Of a DNA stretch of 64,000 nt, positions 20,401-25,526 are shown one piece after another. The notes under the pieces were generated by a model. The model was given only the letters and a program-made list of their open reading frames with translations, made no database searches and was not told where the DNA came from. This DNA is from Cladorhizidae sp. MBARI D1340-BT2 (taxonomy: Eukaryota > Porifera > Demospongiae > Poecilosclerida > Cladorhizidae). The position numbers and the translations under genes were made by a program. Every line of letters begins with the position of its first letter. Position 1 is the first letter of the stretch. Where the stretch lies: NCBI GenBank assembly GCA_028752905.1, contig JAQNBH010000010.1:26918832-26982831 (forward strand), given 5' to 3'.

Positions 20401-23007
20401 GGGAAAGAAGGAGGGAACTGAAGAAGTGACAAACCTACAAAGGAGAACACGTGGTGGTGTGTGATGACTTTAAGACCATGACATAATGGACTGAGTTAAA
20501 AATACTGAGAGAGAGTGGGAAAGAAGGAGGGAACTGAAGAAGTGACAAACCTACAAAGGAGAACACGTGGTGGCGTGTGATGACATCATGTCTAAGATTA
20601 GACTTTAAGACCATGACATAATGGACTGAGTTAAAAATACTGAGAGAGAGTGGGAAAGAAGGAGGGAACTGAAGAAGTGACAAACCTACAAAGGAGAACA
20701 CGTGGTGGTGTGTGATGACTTTAAGACCATGACATAATGGACTGAGTTAAAAATACTGAGAGAGAGTGGGAAAGAAGGAGGGAACTGAAGAAGTGACAAA
20801 CCTACAAAGGAGAACACGTGGTGGCGTGTGATGACATCATGTCTAAGATTAGACTTGAAGACCATGACATAATGGACTGAGTTAAAAATACTGAGAGAGA
20901 GGGAGTGGGAAAGAAGGAGAAACAAAAGAAGTGACAAACCTACAAAGGAGAGCACGTGGTGGTGTGTGATGTCATCGTGTCATGACACATGCTCTCCTTT
21001 TTCCAAGCAGCTACAATATCATGAGAAATATATACAGTCTATATAGCCATAGTTCGGTATAGCATAATGCCATTGGTAGTCAGTCAAAATAGCTATCCTC
21101 AGACATTGTAAAAGCAAAAAAAAATATGGGGGGATCTTCCCCCAGACCCCCCTTTTACGACTTATGAACATGTTAAGAAAATATTAACAAAAATTAGGGC
21201 ACCAAGTGACCAACCATTTCCACCCCCCCCCCCCCCCCCTAGAGAACTAGAGAAAAATTGTGTATGAAACCTGTTGTCCATGATTTTGTAAGAAAATGCA
21301 TGGAATGCAACATAATTCGATTTCACAAAAGCCCACCTCCATTATACGAGTGACAAGTGACTATATCTAATCTATATATGCTGATTGCCGTAGCATGCAA
21401 CTTCAGCAAATATTTAAGATGGAATGTTGTACTAAAGATTTTAGAAAAAGTGCATGCCATCATAAGTAGCAGCTATATATACAGTTAGTACTGCAAAAAT
21501 ACCTGTGGGTAAAACACTTTCGTACTCCACGCGGAAGCCCAGGGTGCACGTCCCCTTTCCGCACCATCCAGGCTCTCCGCCCCCCCTTATTTTTCCATAT
21601 CTCAAGTTCGCCCCCCCTTGGCAAAATTTCTGTATACAACCCTGCAGTTTCCCTCCTTTGGTCTTTCTTAGTCTCGTTTGACTCCCTCTTTGACTAGCTC
21701 GCAATTCTCCATCTTTAAAAAAATGGAAGTAATTCTTTGTGAGCATGCATTATTTAGAAATAGTGTTTAGTAAGCGCCTATTCTCAGTTAAGCACCCGTT
21801 ATCTTGCAGGTGCTAAGCAACCAGAGTTTACGGTAGATTAGACGCCCAACCTAATGTGCATGTTGTAGTCTGTGAATATCATTAAACCCTGTACCAGCAT
21901 GTTGTAGTCTGTGAATCTCATTAAACCCCGTACCAACCTGATGCCCACAGGTCACAGGTTCCAGGGAGTTTGTCAGACAAATAGAGAAGAAGACGGTGAG
22001 AGGAAATAAATGTATGCAGAGATTTGAGGAGACACAATTTAGACAACACATTGGCATGCTGGAATTAATGAGATTCACGAACCATAATCCAATCAACACC
22101 CAAGGGTGTACTTCGCAAAACGCTGGCCAGTGACTTTCCCACTGTAGAAATTGGTAAAGGGTTGGCTATGCAAGACCGCAAGCAGCAGCTGCAAGTAACC
22201 AATTTTGCTTCGACTTCAGTGCCTCCTTTTAATATTTGACTGAGGAAACGGACTGTGTTTGTGAGAGCACCTTTAATGGCTGCAGATGCTCGTATATTTG
22301 AAGTGATGGGTGATGGCAGTACGAAGTAAGGATATCCACACTCCTTTGCAGAAGTGCTTTCAAGCAAGTGTGTGGCATCCAGCAGCCTCTAAGCACACAC
22401 CCACACACCCATACATATACAGACGGGCAAAGTTAGCGATTATGGACCGACTTTTTCATATATATTTTTCCATTTTTTCCCCCCCCCCCCCCCCCTTTTT
22501 TTTTTCTTTCTTTTTTCCAGAGCTGTCCTGCAGAATTTCCTGAGGGAAGGGAAGGGGGGAGGGGGTAAGGAAAGGAAAAAAGAGGAGAGGAGGAGTATTA
22601 AATAATTCCACTGGATCAAACGGAAGTGCCAAGAAAACGGGGGAGAAAGGGAAGAGAGAGGGGGGGGGCAAGTCAATGAACAGTTCCAACCAAGATTGGA
22701 CTAGGGACCTTGAGCACTATAAAGTATAGACAAAGCTACAGAATTTCCCCTTTTTATATAACAGAATGTACTTCTTTAATTATTGTTTGTCTCGTGTGTT
22801 GTGTAGGGCACAGATACTGCAGTGGCACCTCTAGTGTTGGCATCAGGTGAGCCCAGGAACACACCATTGCAATATGCTGTGCGAAAATGGAACTCTGGTG
22901 TGATGGCAACTTGCAACGCCATAGCAACTGCTGATGGAAGTGGAGTCAAGAATTTAACTATGAGAACATATCAAAAAATGTCAGAATTGTCGAAGAAGTA
23001 TATATAG
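5437..23007 (+). CDS. MICOS13: MICOS complex subunit MIC13 (QIL1)-like, two exons
   Basis: Exon 1 is 5437-5628 (64 codons, ending at donor GTAAGT); exon 2 is 22807-23007 (66 codons plus stop, after a pyrimidine-rich acceptor ending TAG). Both junctions are phase 0, giving 130 residues against about 118 in human. Exon 1 has a membrane segment with a glycine-rich core, LRIGLAGGVTYGTV, followed by VWSDSSKSREKLEHM; exon 2 has YAVRKWNSGVMATCNAI. These align in order with the MIC13 pattern of AGGxVY helix, SDKS-like stretch and WNAGIM motif. MIC13 is a small inner-membrane protein that bridges MIC60 and MIC10 subcomplexes at crista junctions. ATG 5437 is chosen because the upstream in-frame codon is TTG, not ATG. 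The 17.2-kb intron carries a complete antisense hAT transposase and many other repeats. A one-exon model is excluded because exon 1 runs into intron sequence at GTAAGT. Confidence 0.75.
5629..6128. other. MIC13 intron, 5' part
   Basis: Non-coding apart from chance frames. A short inverted repeat CTTCTGCAGCACCAG / CTGGTGCTGGAGAAG lies at about 5767-5801. Nothing else assigned. Confidence 0.5.
6129..6340. mobile_element. 212-bp hAT-type MITE with 15-bp terminal inverted repeats
   Basis: Begins CAGGGTTTCATTTAG and ends with the exact inverse CTAAATGAAACCCTG. The interior has G runs at one end and C runs at the other and no coding content. The CAGGG termini and G-tract subterminal pattern match the larger hAT-related elements in this window. 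No clear 8-bp target duplication is visible. Confidence 0.75.
6762..6993 (+). pseudogene. acidic N-terminal exon of a piggyBac-like transposase
   Basis: ATG 6762 opens 77 codons rich in Asp, Glu and Ser (MAKRLNVSDVLLLLEDDDF, later DDSSSSSD) and ends at a strong donor GTAAGT (6994). PiggyBac transposases and their domesticated PGBD relatives often begin with such an acidic serine-rich region. No downstream transposase exon exists within the element, so I treat it as a stranded exon. A short host-captured acidic peptide is the alternative. Confidence 0.5.
7090..7156. repeat. perfect 29-bp stem hairpin with 9-nt loop
   Basis: Left arm 7090-7118 (starts TCACAGAGCTCAAATACCC) is exactly inverse to right arm 7128-7156. 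It sits inside the piggyBac-like element just after the acidic exon. It may be a nested small palindromic element or an internal structure of the derivative. Confidence 0.9.
7493..8739. other. AT-rich intron DNA, no gene recognised
   Basis: No protein similarity seen. Around 8540-8680 the words TCCAGTAAT and ACAAACAAAAGT/ACATAAACAAAAGT recur three times, suggesting a short degenerate tandem repeat next to the Mutator remnant. Confidence 0.5.
8740..10124 (-). pseudogene. Mutator-like transposase pseudogene
   Basis: Minus strand, starting at ATG 10124-10122 with a basic N-terminus (MGKRTEKHFKQKGQG). Later pieces are INLDKLREVIERC, WFTFCSNCSNT, GARIAGISHSGLEDIAAVMD, ITVDGTWLRQGHKSNYG, LDYYLMYNFCQAC, CEANFEGSSVSMEVVGT and ISDGYTNAHKRECNKC. 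The order (Cys motif, 'G..G...F...M', 'SFDGTW..RG..S..G', 'LDY...NFC..C', 'EGSSGSME') is that of the Mutator-like transposases abundant in invertebrate genomes; the Asp of DGTW is the expected first catalytic acid. It is broken by frameshifts and stops near 9640, 9240 and 8850, and by a MITE at 8972-9167 inserted between the NFCQAC and CEANF parts. The first intron may use a GC donor (GCAAGT near 10005). Confidence 0.75.
8972..9167. mobile_element. hAT-derived MITE inside the Mutator-like pseudogene
   Basis: Starts CAGGGTTGTATACAG. Its first 66 bases are identical to the reverse complement of the right end of the hAT element at 17956-21644. Its right part (C and G tracts, ATTCGCCCCC, TGTATCATTCTCG) corresponds to that element's left end. 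It is therefore an internally deleted derivative of the same family. The right boundary is approximate because the last terminal bases have diverged. Confidence 0.8.
10125..10825. other. intron DNA with GT/G-tract microsatellite
   Basis: Upstream of the Mutator-like start. Holds a (GT)n run followed by a poly-G tract at about 10567-10600. Nothing coding recognised. Confidence 0.6.
10826..10985. repeat. inverted pair of Penelope-type terminal sequences
   Basis: Left half (minus sense) and right half (plus sense) both carry the CATCTAGT(C/T)GAA word and the TTGATTATTGAGAAGG word that flank the Penelope-like element at 15363-16935. The two halves fold on each other around 10880. No coding sequence lies between them. 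Confidence 0.7.
10986..11338. other. intron DNA, nothing assigned
   Basis: No motif or credible coding sequence seen. Confidence 0.5.
11339..11498. repeat. minisatellite, 40-bp unit, 4 copies
   Basis: Unit begins AGTTCTCCCCAGGACG and ends GTGCGTACCAT. The third copy has a small insertion (ACATGT). Confidence 0.95.
11616..12006. repeat. minisatellite, 45-50-bp unit, about 8 copies
   Basis: Unit contains GGTATCCATGTCCATCATCC, TTGCCCTGGCATGCAGCCC and a variable AGAGTAACTA tail. Copies differ in the tail length. Confidence 0.95.
12055..12201 (+). repeat. G-rich block with G-quadruplex potential
   Basis: About 147 bp of GGGG/GGTTGGAGG/GGCTTGCAGGGG-type words, a degenerate roughly 40-bp repeat. 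Many runs of three or more G lie close together on the plus strand. Confidence 0.75.
12430..12850. repeat. minisatellite, 42-bp unit, about 10 copies
   Basis: Unit contains GACTTCAGTGACTAGAGG and CAGCTTGTCAGGACTGA. Because 42 is a multiple of three, it gives an open frame of a 14-residue repeat (SGLMAETSVTRGSL); I regard that as a by-product. Confidence 0.97.
12851..13224. other. intron DNA, nothing assigned
   Basis: No motif or credible frame recognised. Confidence 0.5.
13225..13320. repeat. perfect 24-bp inverted repeat from Penelope-type ends
   Basis: CACCTTCTCAATAATCAAC at 13256 onward pairs exactly with 13294-13317, with a 14-nt loop. The same words occur at 15410, 13610, 10960 and 16960, so this is a solo palindromic remnant of the Penelope-like terminal repeat. 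Confidence 0.85.
13615..13720 (-). repeat. solo Penelope-type terminal sequence with hammerhead-like core
   Basis: Reads on the minus strand GAGTCTTAGCATCTCATTAT, then CTGATGA (13679-13673), a stem-loop, then GAAAC (13654-13650), and onward to TTGATTATTGAGAAGG. Very similar to 15410-15520. No protein-coding part is attached. Confidence 0.7.
13721..14822. other. intron DNA with poly-C tract and a dispersed-repeat fragment
   Basis: 13800-13880 (GCATGCTGGTTGGAGTGG ... TGATCAAACAGC) resembles 17298-17365 (TATGCTGGTGAAAGTGC ... AGATCAAGCAAC), a dispersed pair next to Penelope-type ends. A poly-C run of about 22 lies at 14530-14552. No gene recognised. Confidence 0.5.
14823..15172 (-). mobile_element. 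350-bp hAT fragment with transposase C-terminus
   Basis: Ends are CAAGGTTTCATG and (inverted) CAGGGTTTCATG. On the minus strand within about 15120-14965 it encodes ERSFSQMKLIKNCL and LGRLMSIAIEGP, the hAT C-terminal dimerisation motif. It corresponds to ERSFSQMKMIKTRL and LSHLMRIAIEAP in the intact transposase at 18120-20306, but is a more diverged family member. The rest of the transposase is missing. Confidence 0.72.
15173..15362. other. short spacer, nothing assigned
   Basis: No feature recognised between the hAT fragment and the Penelope-like terminal repeat. Confidence 0.4.
15450..15479 (-). ncRNA. hammerhead-ribozyme-like core in Penelope terminal repeat
   Basis: On the minus strand: CTGATGA (15479-15473), a stem-loop GACTAG-AGCAT-CTAGTC (stem II position), then GAAAC (15454-15450) followed by GTC. 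Penelope-like elements are known to carry minimal hammerhead motifs here. Upstream TTATTC can pair with GAATAA downstream to form stem I, but four extra bases separate it from the expected cleavage site and stem III is nearly absent. Activity is therefore doubtful for a monomer. Confidence 0.5.
15574..16418 (+). pseudogene. Penelope-like RT C-terminus plus GIY-YIG endonuclease
   Basis: First piece (frame of 15574) has GSLPFLDCHIHRKEDGS and TTTVYRKPTHTNWYLDYRS, the RT region just before the thumb in Penelope-like elements. A frameshift near 15770 leads to RRGVAKRLYDRVVTEKDNLW. A second shift near 16090 leads to the endonuclease: CVVYRIPCSCRKC, then CYIGETIRRLETRVEEHQ and AIAEHAWDNGHPI, ending LLVKEPLHIAL. 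The YIGET and EH words match the GIY-YIG core, preceded by a CxC..C zinc-like motif typical of this group. It ends at TGA 16416-16418. Two frameshifts and loss of the RT palm make it non-functional. Confidence 0.82.
16937..17090. repeat. back-to-back Penelope-type terminal sequences
   Basis: A minus-sense copy (to about 17020) is directly followed by a plus-sense copy starting CCTGATGAAGGCTAGGGC. The inverted pair is diverged in the stem-loop region. No coding part. Confidence 0.7.
17091..17955. other. intron DNA, nothing coding
   Basis: Contains a (GT)n stretch at about 17139-17168 and the second half of the dispersed pair noted at 13800. Nothing else recognised. Confidence 0.5.
18120..20306 (-). 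CDS. hAT-family transposase, intact 728-residue ORF
   Basis: Cut-and-paste DNA transposase. ATG at 20306. The N-terminus is Ser-rich with a basic patch (KKSKQNKHRSS), then a TTF/BED-like zinc finger with C85, C88 and His around 118-126 (GAFCKVC ... HARSDFHIHA). The catalytic core has MADECTDVTNVEELSVF (D247 as first acid), GLGFDGAATFSG (D312 as second), HCHCHLLQLAC and PSDTRWLAHERC. The C-terminus has the hAT dimerisation block LSIPVSTASVERSFSQMKM then SLSHLMRIAIEAP. The order resembles the ZNF862/ZMYM-like hAT group. No stop or frameshift in 728 codons, while other hAT copies in the window are broken, suggests a young insertion. Ends at TGA/TAG before the left TIR. Regulation not visible. 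Confidence 0.92.
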   Translation of the reverse strand: MDIRSYFASTSQASSHANSSDSEDSRTDSSEHVEASSPSLSPPPSKKSKQNKHRSSVSTKRKYSKSWEKDFSWLYYDEDSDGAFCKVCKQSGLQRTGGVWVTQPCRNWKKAVEKMKAHARSDFHIHATQALFAAKGAAKGGTVVQQLQNVLARKRAQNRAAVKCLILLTHFLTKEQVAHSTKFEKLVDVVVRCGSQHLKQFLETAPRNAVYTSRLAVVEFIESLGTWVEESILKRLQKAPMYSLMADECTDVTNVEELSVFCRWEEDGVPVECFLELIPLKKADAETIYSNLIDCLKKKGLQVGRIVGLGFDGAATFSGRKTGVQARIKKHTPHALFIHCHCHLLQLACVQAANKTPGIAHVYRTLTTLWKHFRNSPKRAECLKEVQHVLELPEMKVIKPSDTRWLAHERCVKAVKASYSAIVITIGNIYETSHEPEALGIHGALCKLSTIAAIYLLDFTLPQVAKLSKALQAEQLDLSLISFLVDATVKSLDDAVLPGANWVLELLENVEDLKSSTKVSIDADKILSFQNVVGKPFVADLKANITSRFSSSNAVVSALSIFDPRKVPKPDSVSFPTYGDTSVEKLIAHYGEDRDAETLDGEETVKTAMISTEILTEWKTFRQLLVKQPRDTTASQLKELVSNDMLKAMFPNLHKIASICLSIPVSTASVERSFSQMKMIKTRLRNSLSDCSLSHLMRIAIEAPEVLSESDLEEIVDVWQRKPRRTSV
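20349..20965. repeat. tandem repeat inside hAT, alternating 116 and 136 bp, 5 copies
   Basis: Units start GACTTTAAGACCATGAC near 20349, 20465, 20601, 20717 and 20852. Every second unit carries an extra CATCATGTCTAAGATTA segment, giving a higher-order dimer of about 252 bp. It lies just upstream of the transposase start and could be promoter or transposase-binding sequence (inference). Confidence 0.9.
20966..21560. other. hAT element right-side non-coding DNA
   Basis: AT-rich, with two poly-C/poly-G tracts (about 21128-21152 and 21222-21239). The tracts resemble ends of other hAT-like elements, so a nested derivative is possible. No coding sequence. Confidence 0.45.
21645..22806. other. MIC13 intron, 3' part
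   Basis: Has a 36-bp direct repeat (ATGTTGTAGTCTGTGAATxTCATTAAACCC, about 21858 and 21898). A 100-codon minus-strand frame at 22065-22367 looks coding-like in composition but matches nothing I know. A C-tract (about 22482-22495) and a purine-rich stretch (22540-22670) follow. The last 30 bp are a pyrimidine-rich acceptor for MIC13 exon 2. Confidence 0.45.
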
Positions 23008-23290
23008 ATTCATCTCTGTTCTCCAGTTGTCAAGATCAGTTATCCAGCTCTATTATCATGTTACCTGAAAATGCTTTAGCAATAATTATCCGACTACTCC
23101 AACATTTTTTTTTATAATCTCTTTCACAGCAATCAAGTATGGCTGTAGCAACAAACGCCGTCCTAATCTCGCCATGCTCTCTTGGGTAGAGATGCGTGTT
23201 TGAGGGCTTCTGGTCGGTAAAGGGTCTACTGCAAGTCAAATGCACTTCATTTAAAATTATCTAGACTTGAGGGATTCGTCTTCTCCTCAG
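23008..23290. other. MIC13 3' UTR and intergenic spacer
   Basis: No clear AATAAA or ATTAAA within 150 bases of the stop. Contains the region just upstream of the candidate small gene. Confidence 0.4.
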
Positions 23291-25063
23291 ATGTCGTCGG
23301 TGAGTAACTGCTTGCTATGTATTGTTCGAGCTTACCTTATCTCATTATTGGGAAAAAGCTTTCCACTTGTATCTTTGGCTGTACATTATTGCAGCGAAAG
23401 GGTAAATAATATTAGTGCAGCGGATGAGTACGGTGGTAGCCGAAATGCTACACTGTTGGTTCTAGCACTTACTTCACTGTTGGTTCTAGCCTCTATTTGT
23501 TAAGCACCTACTTCACTGTTGGTAAGCCTCTATTTGCTAAGCACCTACTTCACTGTTGGTTCTAGCCTCTATTTGTTAAGCACCTACTTCACTGTTGGTT
23601 CTAGCCTCTATTTGTTAAGCACCTACTTCACTGTTGGTAAGCCTCTATTTGTTAAGCACCTACTTCACTGTTGGTTCTAGCCTCTATTTGTTAAGCACCT
23701 ACTTCACTGTTGGGTCTAGCCTCTATTTGTTAAGCACCTACTTCACTGTTGGCTCTAGCCTCAATTTGTTAAGCACCTACTTCACTGTTGGTTCTAGCCT
23801 CTGTTTGTTAAGCACCTACTTCACTGTTGGTTCTAGCCTCTATTTGTTAAGCACCTACTTCACTGTTGGTTCTGGCCTCTATTTGTTAAGCACCTACTTC
23901 ACTGTTGGTTCTAGCCTCTATTTGTTAAGCACCTACTTCACTGTTGGTTCTAGCCTCTATTTGTTAAGCACCTACTTCACTGTTGGTTCTAGCCTCTATT
24001 TGTTAAGCACCTACTTCACTGTTGGTTCTAGCCTCTATTTGTTAAGCACCTACTTCACTGTTGGTTCTAGCCTCTATTTGTTAAGCACCTATTTCACTGT
24101 TGGTTCTAGCCTCTATTTGTTAAGCACCTACTTCACTGTTGGTTCTAGCCTCTATTTGTTAAGCACCTACTTCACTGTTGGTTCTAGTCTCTATTTGTTA
24201 AACACCTACTTCACTGTTGGTTCTAGCCTCTATTTGTTGAGCACCTACTTCACTGTTGGTTCTAGCCTCTATTTGTTAAGCACCTACTTCACTATTGGTT
24301 CTAGCCTAAGCACTGATAGTGACTATATCTCCTCCTGGTTAATATAGCCAATTCCTGGCCTCCGGACAAGTTTCTATGTGGATGGGATGGTCACGTCTGA
24401 CACTCTCAATGCTCTGCTCAGCAACAGTTCAAACATTCCCTCCCCTTCTAGCTATGTAGCCGGTACACACACCGGACGATCTCTACCCATGGGCAATTGA
24501 ATATGTCCGCATGTGGGCATTGCCATTATGCTTGTGCTCGTAGTTAAGCGGCCATTTTCTTGTCGACTGATGCTCTAAACGCCCAGCCAGCTTTTATGGA
24601 GACTAGGCTAAAACTCACTTGATCAGCTTCATACTTCATAGCAACCTAAACTGGTTTGGGCTAAAAAAAACCTAAAAAACAAAATACTTCCAGCGTGACT
24701 CTTCTTCGCTGAGATAGTGAGTGGCAGAGCAATTTTTTTTTTTTTTATGAACAGTTAAATTCCTTTTCATGATTCTTGCATGTATCTACTTCTTTTCTCC
24801 CACCATCGTAGCTTGAGTATCGTACCAGTCCTCCCACAGCTCGTGCTATACCAGAAGACTCCAAATCTTCCAATGACTTACATGCAATGATCAATCAGTC
24901 ATTTCGCAGTCGTCAAAAAAAAAAAAGCATCGTCAAATCAATATACTTACTTGGTGCGTTCCATGCTGTATTGAGCTTAGCTGGGCTGATCAGCAGCTGC
25001 TGCATGTTTGCACTGCAAAGAAGTAAACGATCAGTTGGTACGCACTCTTGCCACCATAGTTAA
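23291..25063 (+). CDS. candidate small three-exon membrane protein, 122 aa
   Basis: Proposed exons: 23291-23299 (MSS, donor GTGAGT), 24348-24455 (36 codons, acceptor ATATAG, weak donor GTAGCC) and 24812-25063 (83 codons plus TAA, acceptor ATCGTAG). All junctions are phase 0 and every exon is open throughout. Exon 2 begins PIPGLRTSFYVDGMVTSD. Exon 3 has LEYRTSPPTARAIPEDS, a basic stretch RSRQKKKS, one hydrophobic segment IYLLGAFHAVLSLAGL and a short basic C-terminus. This predicts a small single-pass, possibly tail-anchored-like membrane protein. I do not recognise a family. The tiny first exon and weak second donor are the soft spots; exons 2 and 3 are better supported. The gene lies 284 bp after the MIC13 stop, in the same direction. 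Confidence 0.45.
23456..24306. repeat. minisatellite, 39-bp unit, about 22 copies
   Basis: Unit: TTCTAGCCTCTATTTGTTAA followed by GCACCTACTTCACTGTTGG. The first copies are irregular, with GGTAAGCC replacing GGTTCTAGCC. It gives a 237-codon open frame of a 13-residue repeat (SLYLLSTYFTVGS), which I do not call a protein. Lies in intron 1 of the candidate gene at 23291-25063. A single related copy lies at about 46262-46320. Confidence 0.97.
24456..24811. other. intron 2 of the candidate small gene
   Basis: Non-coding, with a T-tract at about 24730-24746 and a pyrimidine-rich end before the acceptor at 24811. Confidence 0.45.
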
Positions 25064-25526
25064 CAGCACAGACCTTCACAAACAGACCTTCACAAAACCT
25101 TTGTGTGTGTGTGTGTGTTGAGGAATGAGGCAAGGAATGCCTGCTATGTATGGATGATTGGTTAGTTACTGAGCAACGAAGGAGCTGTTCAGTTTATCGT
25201 TGGTCGTGTCAAAGCAGAGAGCATGGCTAGACAGACCTATTCACAAGAAAGGAATAGTCATCCTTGATATGAACAGCAATGTAAACTGTCTCTCTTCGTA
25301 GCAACAGTTGTCTTGCAATGGTTGTCATAGCAACAGTTGTCTTAGAAACAGTTGTCGTAGCAACCACACCTGATCCGGTCGTGCCTGGATCACATGGTCA
25401 TTCACTTCTATGAATAATAGCTGATGCTCCGAACCCTTTGGGTACATAGTTTCTGAAAATATTGTCAGAATTACTGAGACCCCATTCTATCTGCTCTTGG
25501 TTCATTAAACGCTGCATGTAGTCGCA
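25064..25526. other. spacer before the satellite
   Basis: Contains a short GT run (25103-25118) and three tandem-like GCAACAGTTGTC words (25300-25350). No gene recognised. Confidence 0.5.

Larger units (their letters stand above)
17956..21644 (-). mobile_element. 3.7-kb hAT transposon with intact transposase
   Basis: Left end CAGGGGTGTATTTAGGGGG, right end (read inward) CAGGGTTGTATACAGAAATT. Both are followed by G-tract/GGGGGCG subterminal words typical of the related MITEs here. The transposase lies inside on the minus strand, and a 116/136-bp tandem repeat sits upstream of it. Outside the ends the pentamer CAGTT occurs on both sides, but a full 8-bp hAT target duplication is not evident, so the boundaries may be a few bases off. 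The element is antisense within the MIC13 intron. Confidence 0.75.

Noticed and set aside
22065..22367. 100-codon minus-strand ORF with fairly protein-like composition
   Set aside because: I could not match it to any family and found no flanking exon; kept only as a note in the intron entry.
23634..24347. 237-codon ORF of repeated SLYLLSTYFTVGS
   Set aside because: The 39-bp minisatellite is a multiple of three and so stays open; no start context, no unique flanking coding sequence, and it lies in a probable intron.
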